Assembly: GCF_004681965.1 (NCBI RefSeq)
Contig: NZ_SMLL01000001.1
Span: 62,001 to 126,000, forward strand
Direction of reading: 5' to 3'
Length of the DNA: 64,000 nucleotides
DNA from: Ramlibacter rhizophilus
Lineage (GTDB): Bacteria > Pseudomonadota > Gammaproteobacteria > Burkholderiales > Burkholderiaceae_C
Position numbers and translations under genes: made by a program. Positions 36,129 through 44,656 of the stretch are shown piece after piece; within the stretch, counting starts at the first letter, position 1; the number at the start of each line of letters is the position of its first letter. Under the pieces are notes generated by a model. The model ran no database searches. It was given only the letters and a program-made list of their open reading frames with translations, and was not told the origin of the DNA.

Positions 36129-36830
36129 TCAGGCGGCCTGCACCTTCACCGACAGCGGCGTGAGCCCCTCGACATGGCCCGTGAGCGTATCACCTGCCAC
36201 CACCGCGGCCACGCCTTCGGGCGTGCCCGTGAAGATCAAGTCGCCTGGCTGCAACTCCCAGGCGGCCGACAGGTGCTCGATGGTCTCGCCGATGTTCCAG
36301 ATCAACTTGGCCACCGTGCTGCGCTGGCGGTCCGACCCGTTCACCTGCAGCCAGATGGCCGCCTTGTCCACGTCGCCGGCCTGCTCGGCAGGGGTGATGG
36401 GGCCCATGGGCGCGGACTGGTCGAAGGCCTTGCCGATGCACCAGGGGCGGCCCTGCTTCTTCATGTCGTTCTGCAGGTCGCGGCGCGTCATGTCCAGGCC
36501 CACGGCATAGCCGAAGATGTGCTGCTTCGCGTCGGCGGCCTTGATGTTGCGCCCGCCCTGGCCGATGGCCACCACCAGTTCGATCTCGTGGTGGAAGTTG
36601 CTGGTGAGGCTGGGGTAGGGGATGGTGCCGGTCTGGCCGGCCTCCACCACCACCAGCGCGTCGGCCGGCTTGAGGAAGAAGAAGGGCGGCTCGCGGCCGG
36701 TGAAGCCCATCTCCTTGGCGTGCTCCTCGTAGTTGCGGCCCACGCAGTAGATGCGGTGCACCGGGTAGCGCTCGGTGCGGCCCACGACGGGGACGGCCAC
36801 CGGGGCGGGGGGATTGAAGACGTAGCTCAT
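36129..36830 (-). CDS. mhbH: Fumarylpyruvate hydrolase (FAH family)
   Basis: In the gentisate pathway this enzyme cleaves fumarylpyruvate to fumarate and pyruvate. The 233-residue protein is a single FAH domain with [17 protein letters not shown], the metal-binding acidic residues around [11 protein letters not shown] and [14 protein letters not shown], and the C-terminal [16 protein letters not shown]. The start ATG overlaps the gentisate dioxygenase stop (ATGA), so the two are coupled. The symbol follows the mhb nomenclature and is equivalent to nagK; a maleylpyruvate hydrolase activity is an alternative if no isomerase is present. Confidence 0.9.
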   Translation of the reverse strand: MSYVFNPPAPVAVPVVGRTERYPVHRIYCVGRNYEEHAKEMGFTGREPPFFFLKPADALVVVEAGQTGTIPYPSLTSNFHHEIELVVAIGQGGRNIKAADAKQHIFGYAVGLDMTRRDLQNDMKKQGRPWCIGKAFDQSAPMGPITPAEQAGDVDKAAIWLQVNGSDRQRSTVAKLIWNIGETIEHLSAAWELQPGDLIFTGTPEGVAAVVAGDTLTGHVEGLTPLSVKVQAA

Positions 36831-37885
36831 GACAACCTTTCTTCTTTGAGGATGCCCAGGGCCTGGTGCACCGGGCGGTCGGAAAAACTGAACAGCACGC
36901 AGCCGGCTTCGCTCTCGAAGCGCAGCGCGTGCCAGGAGGGCACCACGAAGTGGTCGCGCGGCCCGACCTCGTGGCGGACGATGGCGCCCTGCGGCGACTC
37001 GACGTGCACCACGGCCCGGCCTTCCACTACGCTGTAGACGGCGCCGTCGGTCTGGCGCGCCGCGCGGCCGCTGAAGCCGGCAGGCAGCTTCTGCATGAAG
37101 GTGGCCAGCGTGGGCATGGGCCAGCCGCCGGTGAGCGGGTTGAGGTAGCGCAGCTTGACGCCTTCCCATTCGTCGATGGGCGCATCGCGCTCCAGGCGCT
37201 CCAGCGCCTCGCGCGAGCGCTCGTAGGGGTAGCTGAAGATGGGCGAGGTGGCGCCGAAGGGCGCGTCGCCGCGCACCGGGGCCATGTTGTGCCCATAGCG
37301 GGCGAAGCTGCTGCCTTCCACGCGGGTGACCTGCTGCGAGCGCGCGCTGCCGTTCTCGGCGAAACCGGCATCGAAGAAGCGGACCATGGGAATGTCCAGG
37401 CCGTCCAGCCACACCACCGGGCCCTCGGCCTCGCTGCCGTGGTCGTGGAAGGTCCAGCTCGGCGTGATGATGAAGTCGCCCGGGCGCATGGTGGTGCGCT
37501 CCCCGTCCACCGCGGTGTAGGCGCCCGAGCCCTCGACGATGAAGCGCAGCGCACTCTGCGTGTGCCGGTGCGCCGGGGCGACCTCGCCGGGCATGATCAG
37601 CTGCAGGCCGGCATAGAGCGACTGCGTGATGGCCGACTGGCCGCGCAGTGCGGGGTTCTCCAGGATGAGCACGCGCCGCACCGCTTCCTCGGCGGTGATG
37701 GCCTGGCCGGCGCGCATGAGGAGCGGGCGCACCTCCTCGTAGCGCCACAGGGCCGGCACGCAGGGGGACTGCGGATGCACCGGCACCAGGGCGTGCAGGA
37801 CCTCCCACAGCGGCGTGAGGTTCAGCGGGTCCATGTCGCGATAGAGCTGCTCGCGCTCGCGCGCGGCTGGGTGGGGGGCGTTCAT
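36827..37885 (-). CDS. mhbD: Gentisate 1,2-dioxygenase
   Basis: This bicupin Fe(II) enzyme opens gentisate to maleylpyruvate. The 352-residue protein has an N-terminal cupin with the metal motif [20 protein letters not shown] and [15 protein letters not shown], and a C-terminal cupin ([14 protein letters not shown]...[14 protein letters not shown]). The start [10 protein letters not shown] has GAGGA eight bases upstream. It sits between the 3-hydroxybenzoate 6-hydroxylase and fumarylpyruvate hydrolase genes. Also called gtdA or nagI in other organisms. 1-Hydroxy-2-naphthoate dioxygenase is a related alternative that the operon context disfavours. Confidence 0.93.
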   Translation of the reverse strand: MNAPHPAAREREQLYRDMDPLNLTPLWEVLHALVPVHPQSPCVPALWRYEEVRPLLMRAGQAITAEEAVRRVLILENPALRGQSAITQSLYAGLQLIMPGEVAPAHRHTQSALRFIVEGSGAYTAVDGERTTMRPGDFIITPSWTFHDHGSEAEGPVVWLDGLDIPMVRFFDAGFAENGSARSQQVTRVEGSSFARYGHNMAPVRGDAPFGATSPIFSYPYERSREALERLERDAPIDEWEGVKLRYLNPLTGGWPMPTLATFMQKLPAGFSGRAARQTDGAVYSVVEGRAVVHVESPQGAIVRHEVGPRDHFVVPSWHALRFESEAGCVLFSFSDRPVHQALGILKEERLS

Positions 37886-37908
37886 CGGGTCGGTCCTCGT
37901 GAAAGGTC

Positions 37909-39099
37909 TCAGGCGAAGAGCTGGTTGGGGTCGATGCCCTCGTACATCCATTTCAGGCCGGCGAAGCCGGCCGACTCGGTGCCGCTCTGGAACAGGCGGT
38001 TGCGCAGCTCGCGCTGCACGCCGCTCGCATGATAGATGTCGCCATAGAAGCGGGCGGTGAGCTGCACGCGCCCGGTGCGCAGGTAGCGATGCTTCTGGTA
38101 CAGCTGGAAGGCCTCCTGCGGCGAAGCGGCGGCCTTGAGGGCCTGCCCGAGCACCACCGCGTCCTCGATGGCCTGGCCCGCGCCCTGCGCCAGGTACTGC
38201 AGCATGGGATGCGCCGCATCGCCCAGCAGGGTCACGCGGCGGTCGGTCCAGTTGGCGACGGGCTCGCGGTCGCACAGCACCCACATCTTCCAGGTCTCGA
38301 TCTTTCCCAGCAGCTCGCGCACGGGCGGCACGGCCTGGGCGAAGCGCTCGTTCAGTTCGGCCGTGTCGCCGAAGGTGTTCCAGCCTTCGTCGTACTTGTT
38401 GCTGTGGAACACCGCCACCAGGTTGAACAGCTCGCCGCGGCGCAGGGGGTAGTGCACCAGGTGGGTCTTCTCGCCGCCCCACAGCAGCACGTCGTCGCTC
38501 CACAGGTGCGCGGGCACGTCCTCGCGGCGCAGCACCGCGCGGTAGGCGATGTGGCCCGACACGCGTGGCTTGCCGTCGCCCACCACCTGCTCGCGGATGC
38601 GGCTCCACAGGCCGTCGGCGCCGATGAGGGCGTCACCGGCGAGCTGCTCGCCGCCGGCCAGGCGCACGCGCACGCCGGCCTCGTCCTGCTCGAAGGACTC
38701 GACCTTGGCGCTGGTGCGAAGCTGCACGGTGGGCTGCTTCTCGCAGGCGCGCAGGAAGACGTCGTGCAGGTCGCCGCGGTAGATCACGCCATAGGGAAAG
38801 CCGTAGGCCGCGCGGGCGACGTCGCCCAGGGGAACGCGCACCACGCGCTCGCCCGTGCGCACGTCGTTCATGCCCAGGCCCGGGGGGAAGTAGGCCACTT
38901 CGTTCACCGCCTCGGTCAGGCCCAGCCACTCGAACATCTTGAAGATGTTCGGCCCGAGCTGGATGCCCGCGCCGATCTCGCCGAAGGCGGCGGACTGTTC
39001 CAGCACCGTGACGCGGTGGCCGTCCCGCGCGAGGACATACGCGGCCGCCAGGCCGCCGATGCCGCCGCCGGCGACGATGAGATGCAGGGCTTGCTTCAT
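37909..39099 (-). CDS. mhbM: 3-Hydroxybenzoate 6-monooxygenase (FAD-dependent)
   Basis: The enzyme uses NADH, FAD and O2 to convert 3-hydroxybenzoate to gentisate. The 396-residue protein is a group A flavoprotein hydroxylase. It has the dinucleotide motif [15 protein letters not shown] (about 9-23), an [12 protein letters not shown]-type motif, and the FAD ribityl motif [24 protein letters not shown]. It resembles salicylate 1-monooxygenase equally in fold, but the following gentisate dioxygenase makes 6-hydroxylation of 3-hydroxybenzoate the likely reaction. AGGAG lies seven to eight bases before the ATG at 39099. It is the first gene of the leftward operon, divergent from a MarR regulator. 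Confidence 0.88.
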   Translation of the reverse strand: MKQALHLIVAGGGIGGLAAAYVLARDGHRVTVLEQSAAFGEIGAGIQLGPNIFKMFEWLGLTEAVNEVAYFPPGLGMNDVRTGERVVRVPLGDVARAAYGFPYGVIYRGDLHDVFLRACEKQPTVQLRTSAKVESFEQDEAGVRVRLAGGEQLAGDALIGADGLWSRIREQVVGDGKPRVSGHIAYRAVLRREDVPAHLWSDDVLLWGGEKTHLVHYPLRRGELFNLVAVFHSNKYDEGWNTFGDTAELNERFAQAVPPVRELLGKIETWKMWVLCDREPVANWTDRRVTLLGDAAHPMLQYLAQGAGQAIEDAVVLGQALKAAASPQEAFQLYQKHRYLRTGRVQLTARFYGDIYHASGVQRELRNRLFQSGTESAGFAGLKWMYEGIDPNQLFA

Positions 39100-39133
39100 T
39101 GGCTTCTCCTCGGAGGATGTGGGCGGGTTGCTA

Positions 39134-39184
39134 AGCATACATATGATATGCGTGCATTGCAATTGGCCGCGCGCCCACTACACT
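39134..39184. promoter_or_regulatory. Divergent mhbM/marR promoter region with shared -35 and operator
   Basis: TTGCAA at 39157-39162 is its own reverse complement and can be the -35 for both directions. Rightward, TACACT at 39179-39184 follows after 16 bases. Leftward, TATGCT (reverse complement of 39134-39139) follows after 17 bases. The leftward -10/spacer contains the palindrome GCATA-N7-TATGC at 39135-39151, a plausible MarR operator that would block mhbM transcription. Promoter and operator roles are inferred from sequence. Confidence 0.6.
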
Positions 39185-39192
39185 CCGTGCCC

Positions 39193-39639
39193 ATGGCCAA
39201 GGGCTTCGATTTCCAGCATGCACCCGGACACCTGATCCGTCGAGCACAGCAGGTGGCGGTGGCGGTCTTCCACGAGGAGACCGCCGCGTTCGAGGTCACG
39301 CCGGTGCAGTTCGCCATCCTCAACGCGCTGATCGAGTCGCCGGGCGAGGACCAGGTCACGCTGGCGGCCCGGGTGGCGTTCGATGCCGCCACCTTCGGCT
39401 CGGTGATCGGCCGCCTGGAGGCGCGCGGCTGGGTGCGGCGCGAGGCCGACGAGGTGGACCGGCGCCGCAAGCGGCTGTGGATCACGCCGCCGGGCCAGCG
39501 CGTCGCACAACAGATGAAGCACGCGGTGGCGCGCGCCCAGGCCCGCATCGTCGAGCCGCTCGACGCTGTAGAGCGCGAGCAGCTCGTGCAGCTGCTGCGC
39601 AAGCTGGTCGCGGGGCACGAGGGGGCCGTCTCAAGCTGA
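39193..39639 (+). CDS. MarR-family regulator of the 3-hydroxybenzoate operon
   Basis: The 148-residue protein has the MarR winged helix (about 35-100: VTPVQFAILNALIESPGEDQVTLAARVAFDAATFGSVIGRLEARGWVRREADEVDRRRKRLWITPPG) with flanking dimerisation helices. It is transcribed divergently from mhbM and shares a promoter region containing a GCATA/TATGC palindrome. It probably represses the operon until 3-hydroxybenzoate or a related aromatic acid binds. The start may be the ATG at 39193 or the GTG two codons earlier; the -10 box is so close that the mRNA leader is at most a few bases. Confidence 0.88.
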   Translation: MAKGFDFQHAPGHLIRRAQQVAVAVFHEETAAFEVTPVQFAILNALIESPGEDQVTLAARVAFDAATFGSVIGRLEARGWVRREADEVDRRRKRLWITPPGQRVAQQMKHAVARAQARIVEPLDAVEREQLVQLLRKLVAGHEGAVSS

Positions 39640-39743
39640 GCTGCGGCATCGTCCTACGGCAATCTCAGACGCACGCTGCGCGCCAACAGCGCGGCGGCTG
39701 GGCCCAATCCCCTGTGGAAGCCGCAGAGAAAGGACAGAGAGAC

Positions 39744-40424
39744 ATGAACCCCACCCTCAATTCCCGCCGCTCGCGCAGCGTCGTGCTGAGCGCCGCCCTG
39801 GCCGCCGCGCTGGCCGCCACCACGGGCTGCGCCAACATGGACATGGGGGCGATGACGCCCACCCAGCGCAACGCCGCCATCGGTGCCGGCGTCGGCGCGC
39901 TCGGCGGGGCGGTGATCGGCCGTGACGTCAAGGGGGCTGCCGTGGGCGCAGGCCTGGGCGCCCTGGGCGGCTACGTGTGGTCGCAGCAGATGGAGCAGCG
40001 CCGGCAGGCCATGCAACGGGCCACCGTGGGCACCGGCGTGCAGGTCTCGCAGACGGCCGACAACCAGCTCAAGCTGGATATTCCGAGCGACGTGTCCTTC
40101 GACACCGGCCGTGCGGACATCCGGCCCAACCTGCGTCCCATCCTGGACCAGTTCGCCTCGGGCCTGGCCAACCAGCCCATGACCGAGGTGCGCATCATCG
40201 GCCACACCGACAGCACCGGGCCCGACGAGCTGAACGAACGGCTGTCGCTGCAGCGCGCCCAGGCGACGCGCGACTACCTTGCCGCGCGCGGCGTGGACCC
40301 GCGCCAGGTGGTGATCGCCGGCCGCGGCGAGCGCGAGCCCATCGCGGACAACAGCACCGACGCCGGGCGCGCGAAGAACCGGCGGGTGGAGATCTACCTG
40401 GGTGAACGCGTAGCCGCACGCTGA
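39744..40424 (+). CDS. OmpA-family lipoprotein with glycine-zipper region
   Basis: The 226-residue protein has a lipoprotein signal (lipobox A-T-T-G-C near residue 28), a glycine-zipper segment (AAIGAGVGALGGAVIGRDVKGAAVGAGLGALGGYVW) and an OmpA peptidoglycan-binding domain (about 105-226) with HTDSTGPDELNERLSLQRAQATRDYL and the terminal NRRVEIYL. This is the YiaD-type arrangement that tethers the outer membrane to peptidoglycan. The ATG has AAAGGA ten to twelve bases upstream. A tandem array of GC-rich repeats follows the gene. Confidence 0.9.
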   Translation: MNPTLNSRRSRSVVLSAALAAALAATTGCANMDMGAMTPTQRNAAIGAGVGALGGAVIGRDVKGAAVGAGLGALGGYVWSQQMEQRRQAMQRATVGTGVQVSQTADNQLKLDIPSDVSFDTGRADIRPNLRPILDQFASGLANQPMTEVRIIGHTDSTGPDELNERLSLQRAQATRDYLAARGVDPRQVVIAGRGEREPIADNSTDAGRAKNRRVEIYLGERVAAR

Positions 40425-40440
40425 AGGCCGGCTTTTCGCT

Positions 40441-40705
40441 CCTCCCCCCGCTGGGGGAAGGCTGGGAAGGGGGGCACGCGAGAAGGAGCCTGGCCCGCGC
40501 GCGCAGCCCCCACCCCAACCCTCCCCCAGAGGGGGAGGGAGGTCTTGCACCTCCCCCCGCTGGGGGAAGGCTGGGAAGGGGGGCACGCGAGAAGGAGCCT
40601 GGCCCGCGCGTGCAGCCCCCACCCCGACCCTCCCCCAGAGGGGGAGGGAGGTCTTGCACCTTCCCCCGCTGGGGGAAGGCTGGGATGGGGGCCCGCGCGC
40701 CTAAG
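40441..40705. repeat. Tandem array of GC-rich palindromic repeat (two full copies plus a partial third)
   Basis: Two units start at 40441 and 40550, and a partial one at 40660, so the period is 109-110 bases. The two full units are almost identical to each other. Each contains the CCCCCGCTGGGGGAAGG palindrome, GGGAAGGGGGG, a variable core and the mirrored CCCCCAGAGGGGGAGGG. The partial third runs into the stop codon of the leftward peptidase gene. Related single copies lie at 2005, 59914 and 63510. Confidence 0.9.
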
Positions 40706-41723
40706 ACCTTCGAAGTTCACGCGCTGCGGGCAGCTCCAGCCCGCCGCCGCGCCAGCCCGTCGCCGCCAGCACCGCGCGCACCGTGGCGCGGGCCACGGCT
40801 TCGGCCGCCATGGTGGCCAGCACCACCATCCCCGGGTGCGCGTCCACGCGCGCGGTGGACAGGGCGAAGAAGGTGTCGCCGTCCGAGACCGTGTGCACCG
40901 GATTGACCGCGCGGGCCAGGCCGTCGTGCGCGGCCTGCGCGAGGCGGTGGCACTGGGCCTTGGTGATGGTGGCGTCGGTGGCGACGACGCCGATGCTGGT
41001 GTTGGCACCCGCGAGCATCGGCTTGGGCGTGATGCCCGCCAGCAGGGACCGCCGCGTGTCCAGGAGCGAGCGACCATCCTCGCTGCGCGCGCCGGCCAGC
41101 ACCGCGCCGGTGTCCGGATCGATGACGTCGCCCAGTGCGTTGCAGGCGACCAGGGCGCCCACCGTCACATCGCCCACCCGCACCGAGGCGGTGCCGATGC
41201 CGCCCTTCATGGCGCGGCCCAGGCCGAAGAGCTTGCCGACCGCCGCGCCCGCGCCCGCACCCACGCAGCCTTCCTGCGGCGGCGTGGCCGACGCGGCCTC
41301 GCAGGCCGCGTAGCCGGCCCCGGCATCGGGCCGGATGCGGCCGTCGCCCAGGACCAGGTCGAAAAGCACCGCGGCCGGGACGATGGGCACCCGCACCGGG
41401 CCCACCGGGATGCCGATGCCGCGCTGGTCCAGCCATCGCATCACGCCCCCTGCCGCATCGAGCCCGAAGGCGCTGCCGCCCGCCAGCACGATGGCATGCA
41501 CCTGTTCGACCGTGTTCGAGGGCGCCAGCAGCTCGGTCTCGCGCGTGCCGGGCGCGGCGCCCCGCACGTCAACGCCGGCCACCGCGCCGGCCCGCGCCAG
41601 CACCACGCTGCAGCCCGTGGGCCGCAGCGCGTGGGTGAAGTGGCCGACCTCGATGCCGGGTACGTCGGTGATCGCGCCGGCAGGCGTGTCGAAGCGGTGG
41701 GGCGGGGAAGCGGCTCGGGTCAT
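40701..41723 (-). CDS. P1-family (DmpA/NylC-like) N-terminal-nucleophile hydrolase
   Basis: The 340-residue protein matches the DmpA/NylC fold: GAITDVPGIEVGHFT at the N-terminus, VLAGGSAFGLDAAGGVMRWL, and a self-cleavage region GAN-T-SIGVVATDA in which N241-T242 is the predicted processing site. T242 would be the N-terminal nucleophile (Thr as in NylC rather than Ser as in DmpA). Family members act as beta- or D-aminopeptidases or oligoamide hydrolases; the substrate here is unknown. The stop codon lies at the end of the third repeat unit. No signal peptide is seen. Confidence 0.85.
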   Translation of the reverse strand: MTRAASPPHRFDTPAGAITDVPGIEVGHFTHALRPTGCSVVLARAGAVAGVDVRGAAPGTRETELLAPSNTVEQVHAIVLAGGSAFGLDAAGGVMRWLDQRGIGIPVGPVRVPIVPAAVLFDLVLGDGRIRPDAGAGYAACEAASATPPQEGCVGAGAGAAVGKLFGLGRAMKGGIGTASVRVGDVTVGALVACNALGDVIDPDTGAVLAGARSEDGRSLLDTRRSLLAGITPKPMLAGANTSIGVVATDATITKAQCHRLAQAAHDGLARAVNPVHTVSDGDTFFALSTARVDAHPGMVVLATMAAEAVARATVRAVLAATGWRGGGLELPAARELRRS

Positions 41724-41785
41724 GGCGCGGGGCAGGGCGGGCACGCGGGCCCGGGCCGCTGCATTGTGGCCGAGCCGGCGCCCCC

Positions 41786-42529
41786 TCAGATGGCCAGCAC
41801 CATGGCCAGGACGTTGTTGTTCGGGTTGGGCACGCGGCCGGAGAGGATCGAAAGCGGCGAGGCCTCGGCGCCGTAGTACACGCGGTTGGCATCGCCGTCG
41901 GGCCGGATGCCCATCACGCCCACGCTCAGGCCCGCGTAGAGCCCCGGCGCTCCGGTCCACACCACCACGTCGCTGACCTTGCCGGTCGCGGCCATGCCGC
42001 GCGCCTTGTGGGTGGTGGCGAAGGTCAGGCCGGCGCCGGCCGTGAGCGCGAAGGTGCGATCGGACATGAACTCCTGCACGGCGCGTTCCGTCATCAGCAG
42101 GTAGGCCGCGTCCCCGCCGGTGGCGCCGATCTGCGGGCCCACGCTCAGGCCCGCCATGTTGTAGAAGACCGGGTTGCCGAAGTCCGTGCCCTGGCGCGTG
42201 ACCAGCACCCCCTGCCCGCCCCGCACGCCCAGGCCGACCGCGGCGCGCCCGTAGTCCGTGAGGATGAACAGGCCTTGCGCCCGCTGCAGCAGCACGGCGA
42301 GCTGCGGGTCGGCCTTCATGAGGCGCACCGCCTGCACCGCTTCCCGCACCCGTTCTCGCACCTCTTCCAGGGCTTCGCTCGCCGGGCGGACGACGACCGG
42401 CTCGGGCTCGCGCGCGGGGTTCACGCCTTCACCGGGGGCGGTGCGGGGCTGCCAGGGCTGCGCGCCGACGGCCGTGGCCAGGAGCAGGGCGGAGACGGCC
42501 GCGACCAGGCGGCGTGGAAACGTGTTCAT
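41786..42529 (-). CDS. SYLF-domain (Ysc84-like) exported protein
   Basis: The 247-residue protein has a signal peptide (MNTFPRRLVAAVSALLLATAVGAQ) and a SYLF/DUF500 lipid-binding domain (about 85-245: AQGLFILTDYGRAAVGLGVRGGQGVLVTR, GDAAYLLMTERAVQEFMSD, VVVWTGAPGLYAGLSVGV). SYLF domains bind phosphoinositides in eukaryotes; the bacterial exported versions are uncharacterised. A short helical region (EALEEVRERVREAVQAVRLM) precedes the domain. I use the ATG at 42529; an upstream in-frame start would add eight residues before the signal peptide. Confidence 0.83.
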   Translation of the reverse strand: MNTFPRRLVAAVSALLLATAVGAQPWQPRTAPGEGVNPAREPEPVVVRPASEALEEVRERVREAVQAVRLMKADPQLAVLLQRAQGLFILTDYGRAAVGLGVRGGQGVLVTRQGTDFGNPVFYNMAGLSVGPQIGATGGDAAYLLMTERAVQEFMSDRTFALTAGAGLTFATTHKARGMAATGKVSDVVVWTGAPGLYAGLSVGVMGIRPDGDANRVYYGAEASPLSILSGRVPNPNNNVLAMVLAI

Positions 42530-42633
42530 TGGCTTGTCCCATCTTGAGTGCATGCAAGGTGGGATGGCTGCGGGCGCCCCGCGTTCCCGGATGGGACGGT
42601 TACGGGTGCGTCGGGTTGCGGCGGCTCATCGCT

Positions 42634-43296
42634 TCAGCGCGGCGGGCCGGGCTCATCGGCCTCCCAGCGCGGCAGCGTGAATCCCGTGCGCAAGGCCCAG
42701 GCGCGCAGGCCCGTGGCCAGCACGATGGACAGCAGCAGCCCCACCTCGCCCGGCCACTGCAGGGCCTGCGCCGCGACCAGGGCCCAGCCGCCGGCGAAGG
42801 CGCAGATCGCATAGGGCCGGTGGTCGGCGAAAGCGGTCGGGATCTCGTTGCAGACGATGTCGCGCAGCACGCCGCCGAAGGTGCCGGTGATCATGCCCAT
42901 GAGCACGGCCACGATGGCCGGCATGCCCTCGACCAGGGCGATCTGCGTGCCGTTGGCGGTGAACAGGCCCAGGCCGATCGCGTCGGGCCACTGCATGGCG
43001 CGCAGGGTGGGCGACAGGTGGCGCGAGCGCAGGAAGGACATGGCCCCCACGCACAGGCCCAGCAGCACCCAGAGCCACAGGGCATGCTCGACCCAGAAGA
43101 AGGGGCGCCGGTCCAGCAGCACGTCGCGCACGGTGCCGCCGCCGAAGGCCGCCAGCCCGGCGACCATGCACACGCCGACCGCATCGAGCCGCTTGCGCGC
43201 GGCCGCCACCACGCCCGACAGGGCGAAGGCGATCACCGCCGCGGCCTCGATGGCGGTCAGCGCGGTGGCGAGGCTGAGCCAACCCATGTCCAACAT
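42634..43296 (-). CDS. TRIC-family cation channel (UPF0126)
   Basis: The 220-residue protein has seven transmembrane segments in two repeats, with the conserved glycine motifs AFALSGVVAAARKRLDAVGVCMVAGLAAFGGGTVRDVLL and TGTFGGVLRDIVCNEIPTAF. The GGG-x-RD pair is the UPF0126/TRIC signature. Prokaryotic TRIC proteins form K+-permeable trimeric channels. The start may be at 43296 or three codons later. A CATACT box lies about eight bases before the first ATG, again suggesting a very short leader. Confidence 0.87.
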   Translation of the reverse strand: MLDMGWLSLATALTAIEAAAVIAFALSGVVAAARKRLDAVGVCMVAGLAAFGGGTVRDVLLDRRPFFWVEHALWLWVLLGLCVGAMSFLRSRHLSPTLRAMQWPDAIGLGLFTANGTQIALVEGMPAIVAVLMGMITGTFGGVLRDIVCNEIPTAFADHRPYAICAFAGGWALVAAQALQWPGEVGLLLSIVLATGLRAWALRTGFTLPRWEADEPGPPR

Positions 43297-43331
43297 GGGT
43301 CGGCAGTATGGACCAGGTCAGCGGGGACGGA

Positions 43332-43931
43332 TCAGCCGCCGCGGCGCAGCTCGGTCTTGTGGGAAATGATGCGGCCCACCAGGCCGTACTCGACGGCTTC
43401 CTCGGCCGACAGCCAGCGGTCGCGCTCGATGTCGGTGAGCACCTGGTCCAGCGGCCGCCCGGTCTCGCGGGAGATGGTGCGGGCGATGCGCTCGCGGGCC
43501 TTGATGATCTCCTGCGCGTGGATGGCGATGTCGGTCGCCTGGCCGCCGGCGCCGCCGCTGGGCTGGTGGATCAGGAAGCGCGTGTTGGGCAGGCAGAAAC
43601 GCCGCTCGCGCGGCACGGCCAGATACAGGTGCGTGGCGGCGCTGCCCACCCAGCCGGTGCCGATCATGTTCACCGGTGCGGTGATGAAGCGGATGATGTC
43701 GTGGATGGCGTCGCCCGATTCCAGGTGGCCGCCGGGCGAGCTCACCAGCATGTCGATGGGCGCGGGCGAGTCCGCGTCCAGCGCGATCAGCCGCCGGGCG
43801 ACGCCGCCGGCGGACTCGTCGGTGATGGCGCCGAACACCAGTACGGTGCGCGACTTGAAGGCCTTTTCCTCCAGGAACGAGTTGCGCGGCTCTGCCGTCG
43901 AGGCGGGGGTTTCTGATTCGGGGTGTTCCAT
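43332..43931 (-). CDS. ClpP-family serine protease (paralogue)
   Basis: The 199-residue protein has the ClpP fold with an apparent catalytic triad S97 (GTGWVGSAATHLYL), H122 (RFLIHQPSGG) and D171 (DIERDRWLSAEEAVEYGLVG). The Ser motif differs from the usual GQAASMGA, and the N-terminus has no obvious propeptide. The canonical operon partners tig, clpX and lon are absent, so this is likely a second ClpP of unknown unfoldase partner. The MLVSSPGGHLESGDAIHDII oligomer-handle region is conserved. Confidence 0.85.
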   Translation of the reverse strand: MEHPESETPASTAEPRNSFLEEKAFKSRTVLVFGAITDESAGGVARRLIALDADSPAPIDMLVSSPGGHLESGDAIHDIIRFITAPVNMIGTGWVGSAATHLYLAVPRERRFCLPNTRFLIHQPSGGAGGQATDIAIHAQEIIKARERIARTISRETGRPLDQVLTDIERDRWLSAEEAVEYGLVGRIISHKTELRRGG

Positions 43932-44135
43932 CGAGGTTCTCCTAGGTTGCCGGTGCGAATGATGCACTGTCCCGTTCCTTCGTTCCCTGCGCGCTGCTCG
44001 GCTGCAGGGCCGCCTGCGGCCACGTCCTACAGCCGAAGCCGCTCCTTCGCGACAGGCCCTCAACGCTGTGCTTCCTACAGTTTCCGCAGCCAGCGCCGCT
44101 GGCCATCCAACCAACCCGCCAAGAGGATCCCCGAC

Positions 44136-44462
44136 ATGAACAGCGAGACCAGCACCAATCCCTTCCCCACCAGCACCAGCATGGGCACCGGCGCCGGTTC
44201 GAGTGCCGTGGGCACCACGCCCCAGCGGGAACAGGGCGGCGACGCGGGCGGCAGCGACAACACCGTGCGCCGCGTGGCGCAGCGCGCCCATGAAGCCGTC
44301 GATCGCCTCGAGCAGACCCTGGGCTCCAGCGGCCAGCGCGTGATGGGCATGCAGCAGGAGTACGGCGAGTACGCCCGCGGACAGGTGCGTGAGAACCCGC
44401 TGGCCGCCCTGGGCGTGGCCTTCCTCGCCGGCGTGATCTTCGGCAAGCTGTTCACCCATTGA
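44136..44462 (+). CDS. ElaB/YqjD-like (DUF883) membrane-anchored protein
   Basis: The 108-residue protein has a low-complexity Thr/Ser/Gly N-terminus, an amphipathic helix (TVRRVAQRAHEAVDRLEQTLG) and a C-terminal membrane anchor preceded by the family motif YARGQVRENPLAALGVAFLAGVIFGKLF. E. coli ElaB/YqjD tether ribosomes to the inner membrane in stationary phase; a similar role is inferred. AGAGGA lies upstream of the ATG. A GC-rich stem-loop follows the stop. Confidence 0.85.
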   Translation: MNSETSTNPFPTSTSMGTGAGSSAVGTTPQREQGGDAGGSDNTVRRVAQRAHEAVDRLEQTLGSSGQRVMGMQQEYGEYARGQVRENPLAALGVAFLAGVIFGKLFTH

Positions 44463-44466
44463 GGCC

Positions 44467-44488
44467 GCGCTCGCGTCTGAGCGAGCGC
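44467..44488 (+). terminator. Hairpin after the DUF883 gene
   Basis: A perfect 8-bp stem, GCGCTCGC/GCGAGCGC, with a six-base loop begins four bases after the stop codon. No T-tract follows, so termination efficiency is uncertain. Confidence 0.45.
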
Positions 44489-44656
44489 CTGCCCTGCTGC
44501 TGAACCCCCAGCCCGGGCGGGGCGGGGGCCTGCGTGCGCCCTGCCGGCGGACGCAGGGCGTCACCTGCGCGACGCCGCCTGAGGGCCGACCCTGATGCCC
44601 TGCGGCTTCAAAGCGTCCTAGTCTGCGGCCTGCCCCGGATTTCCAGAGGACGTTTC

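Noticed and set aside
40441..40705. Possible CRISPR array
   Set aside because: The period is about 109 bases with the whole unit repeated; there are no 20-40-base unique spacers and no cas genes.
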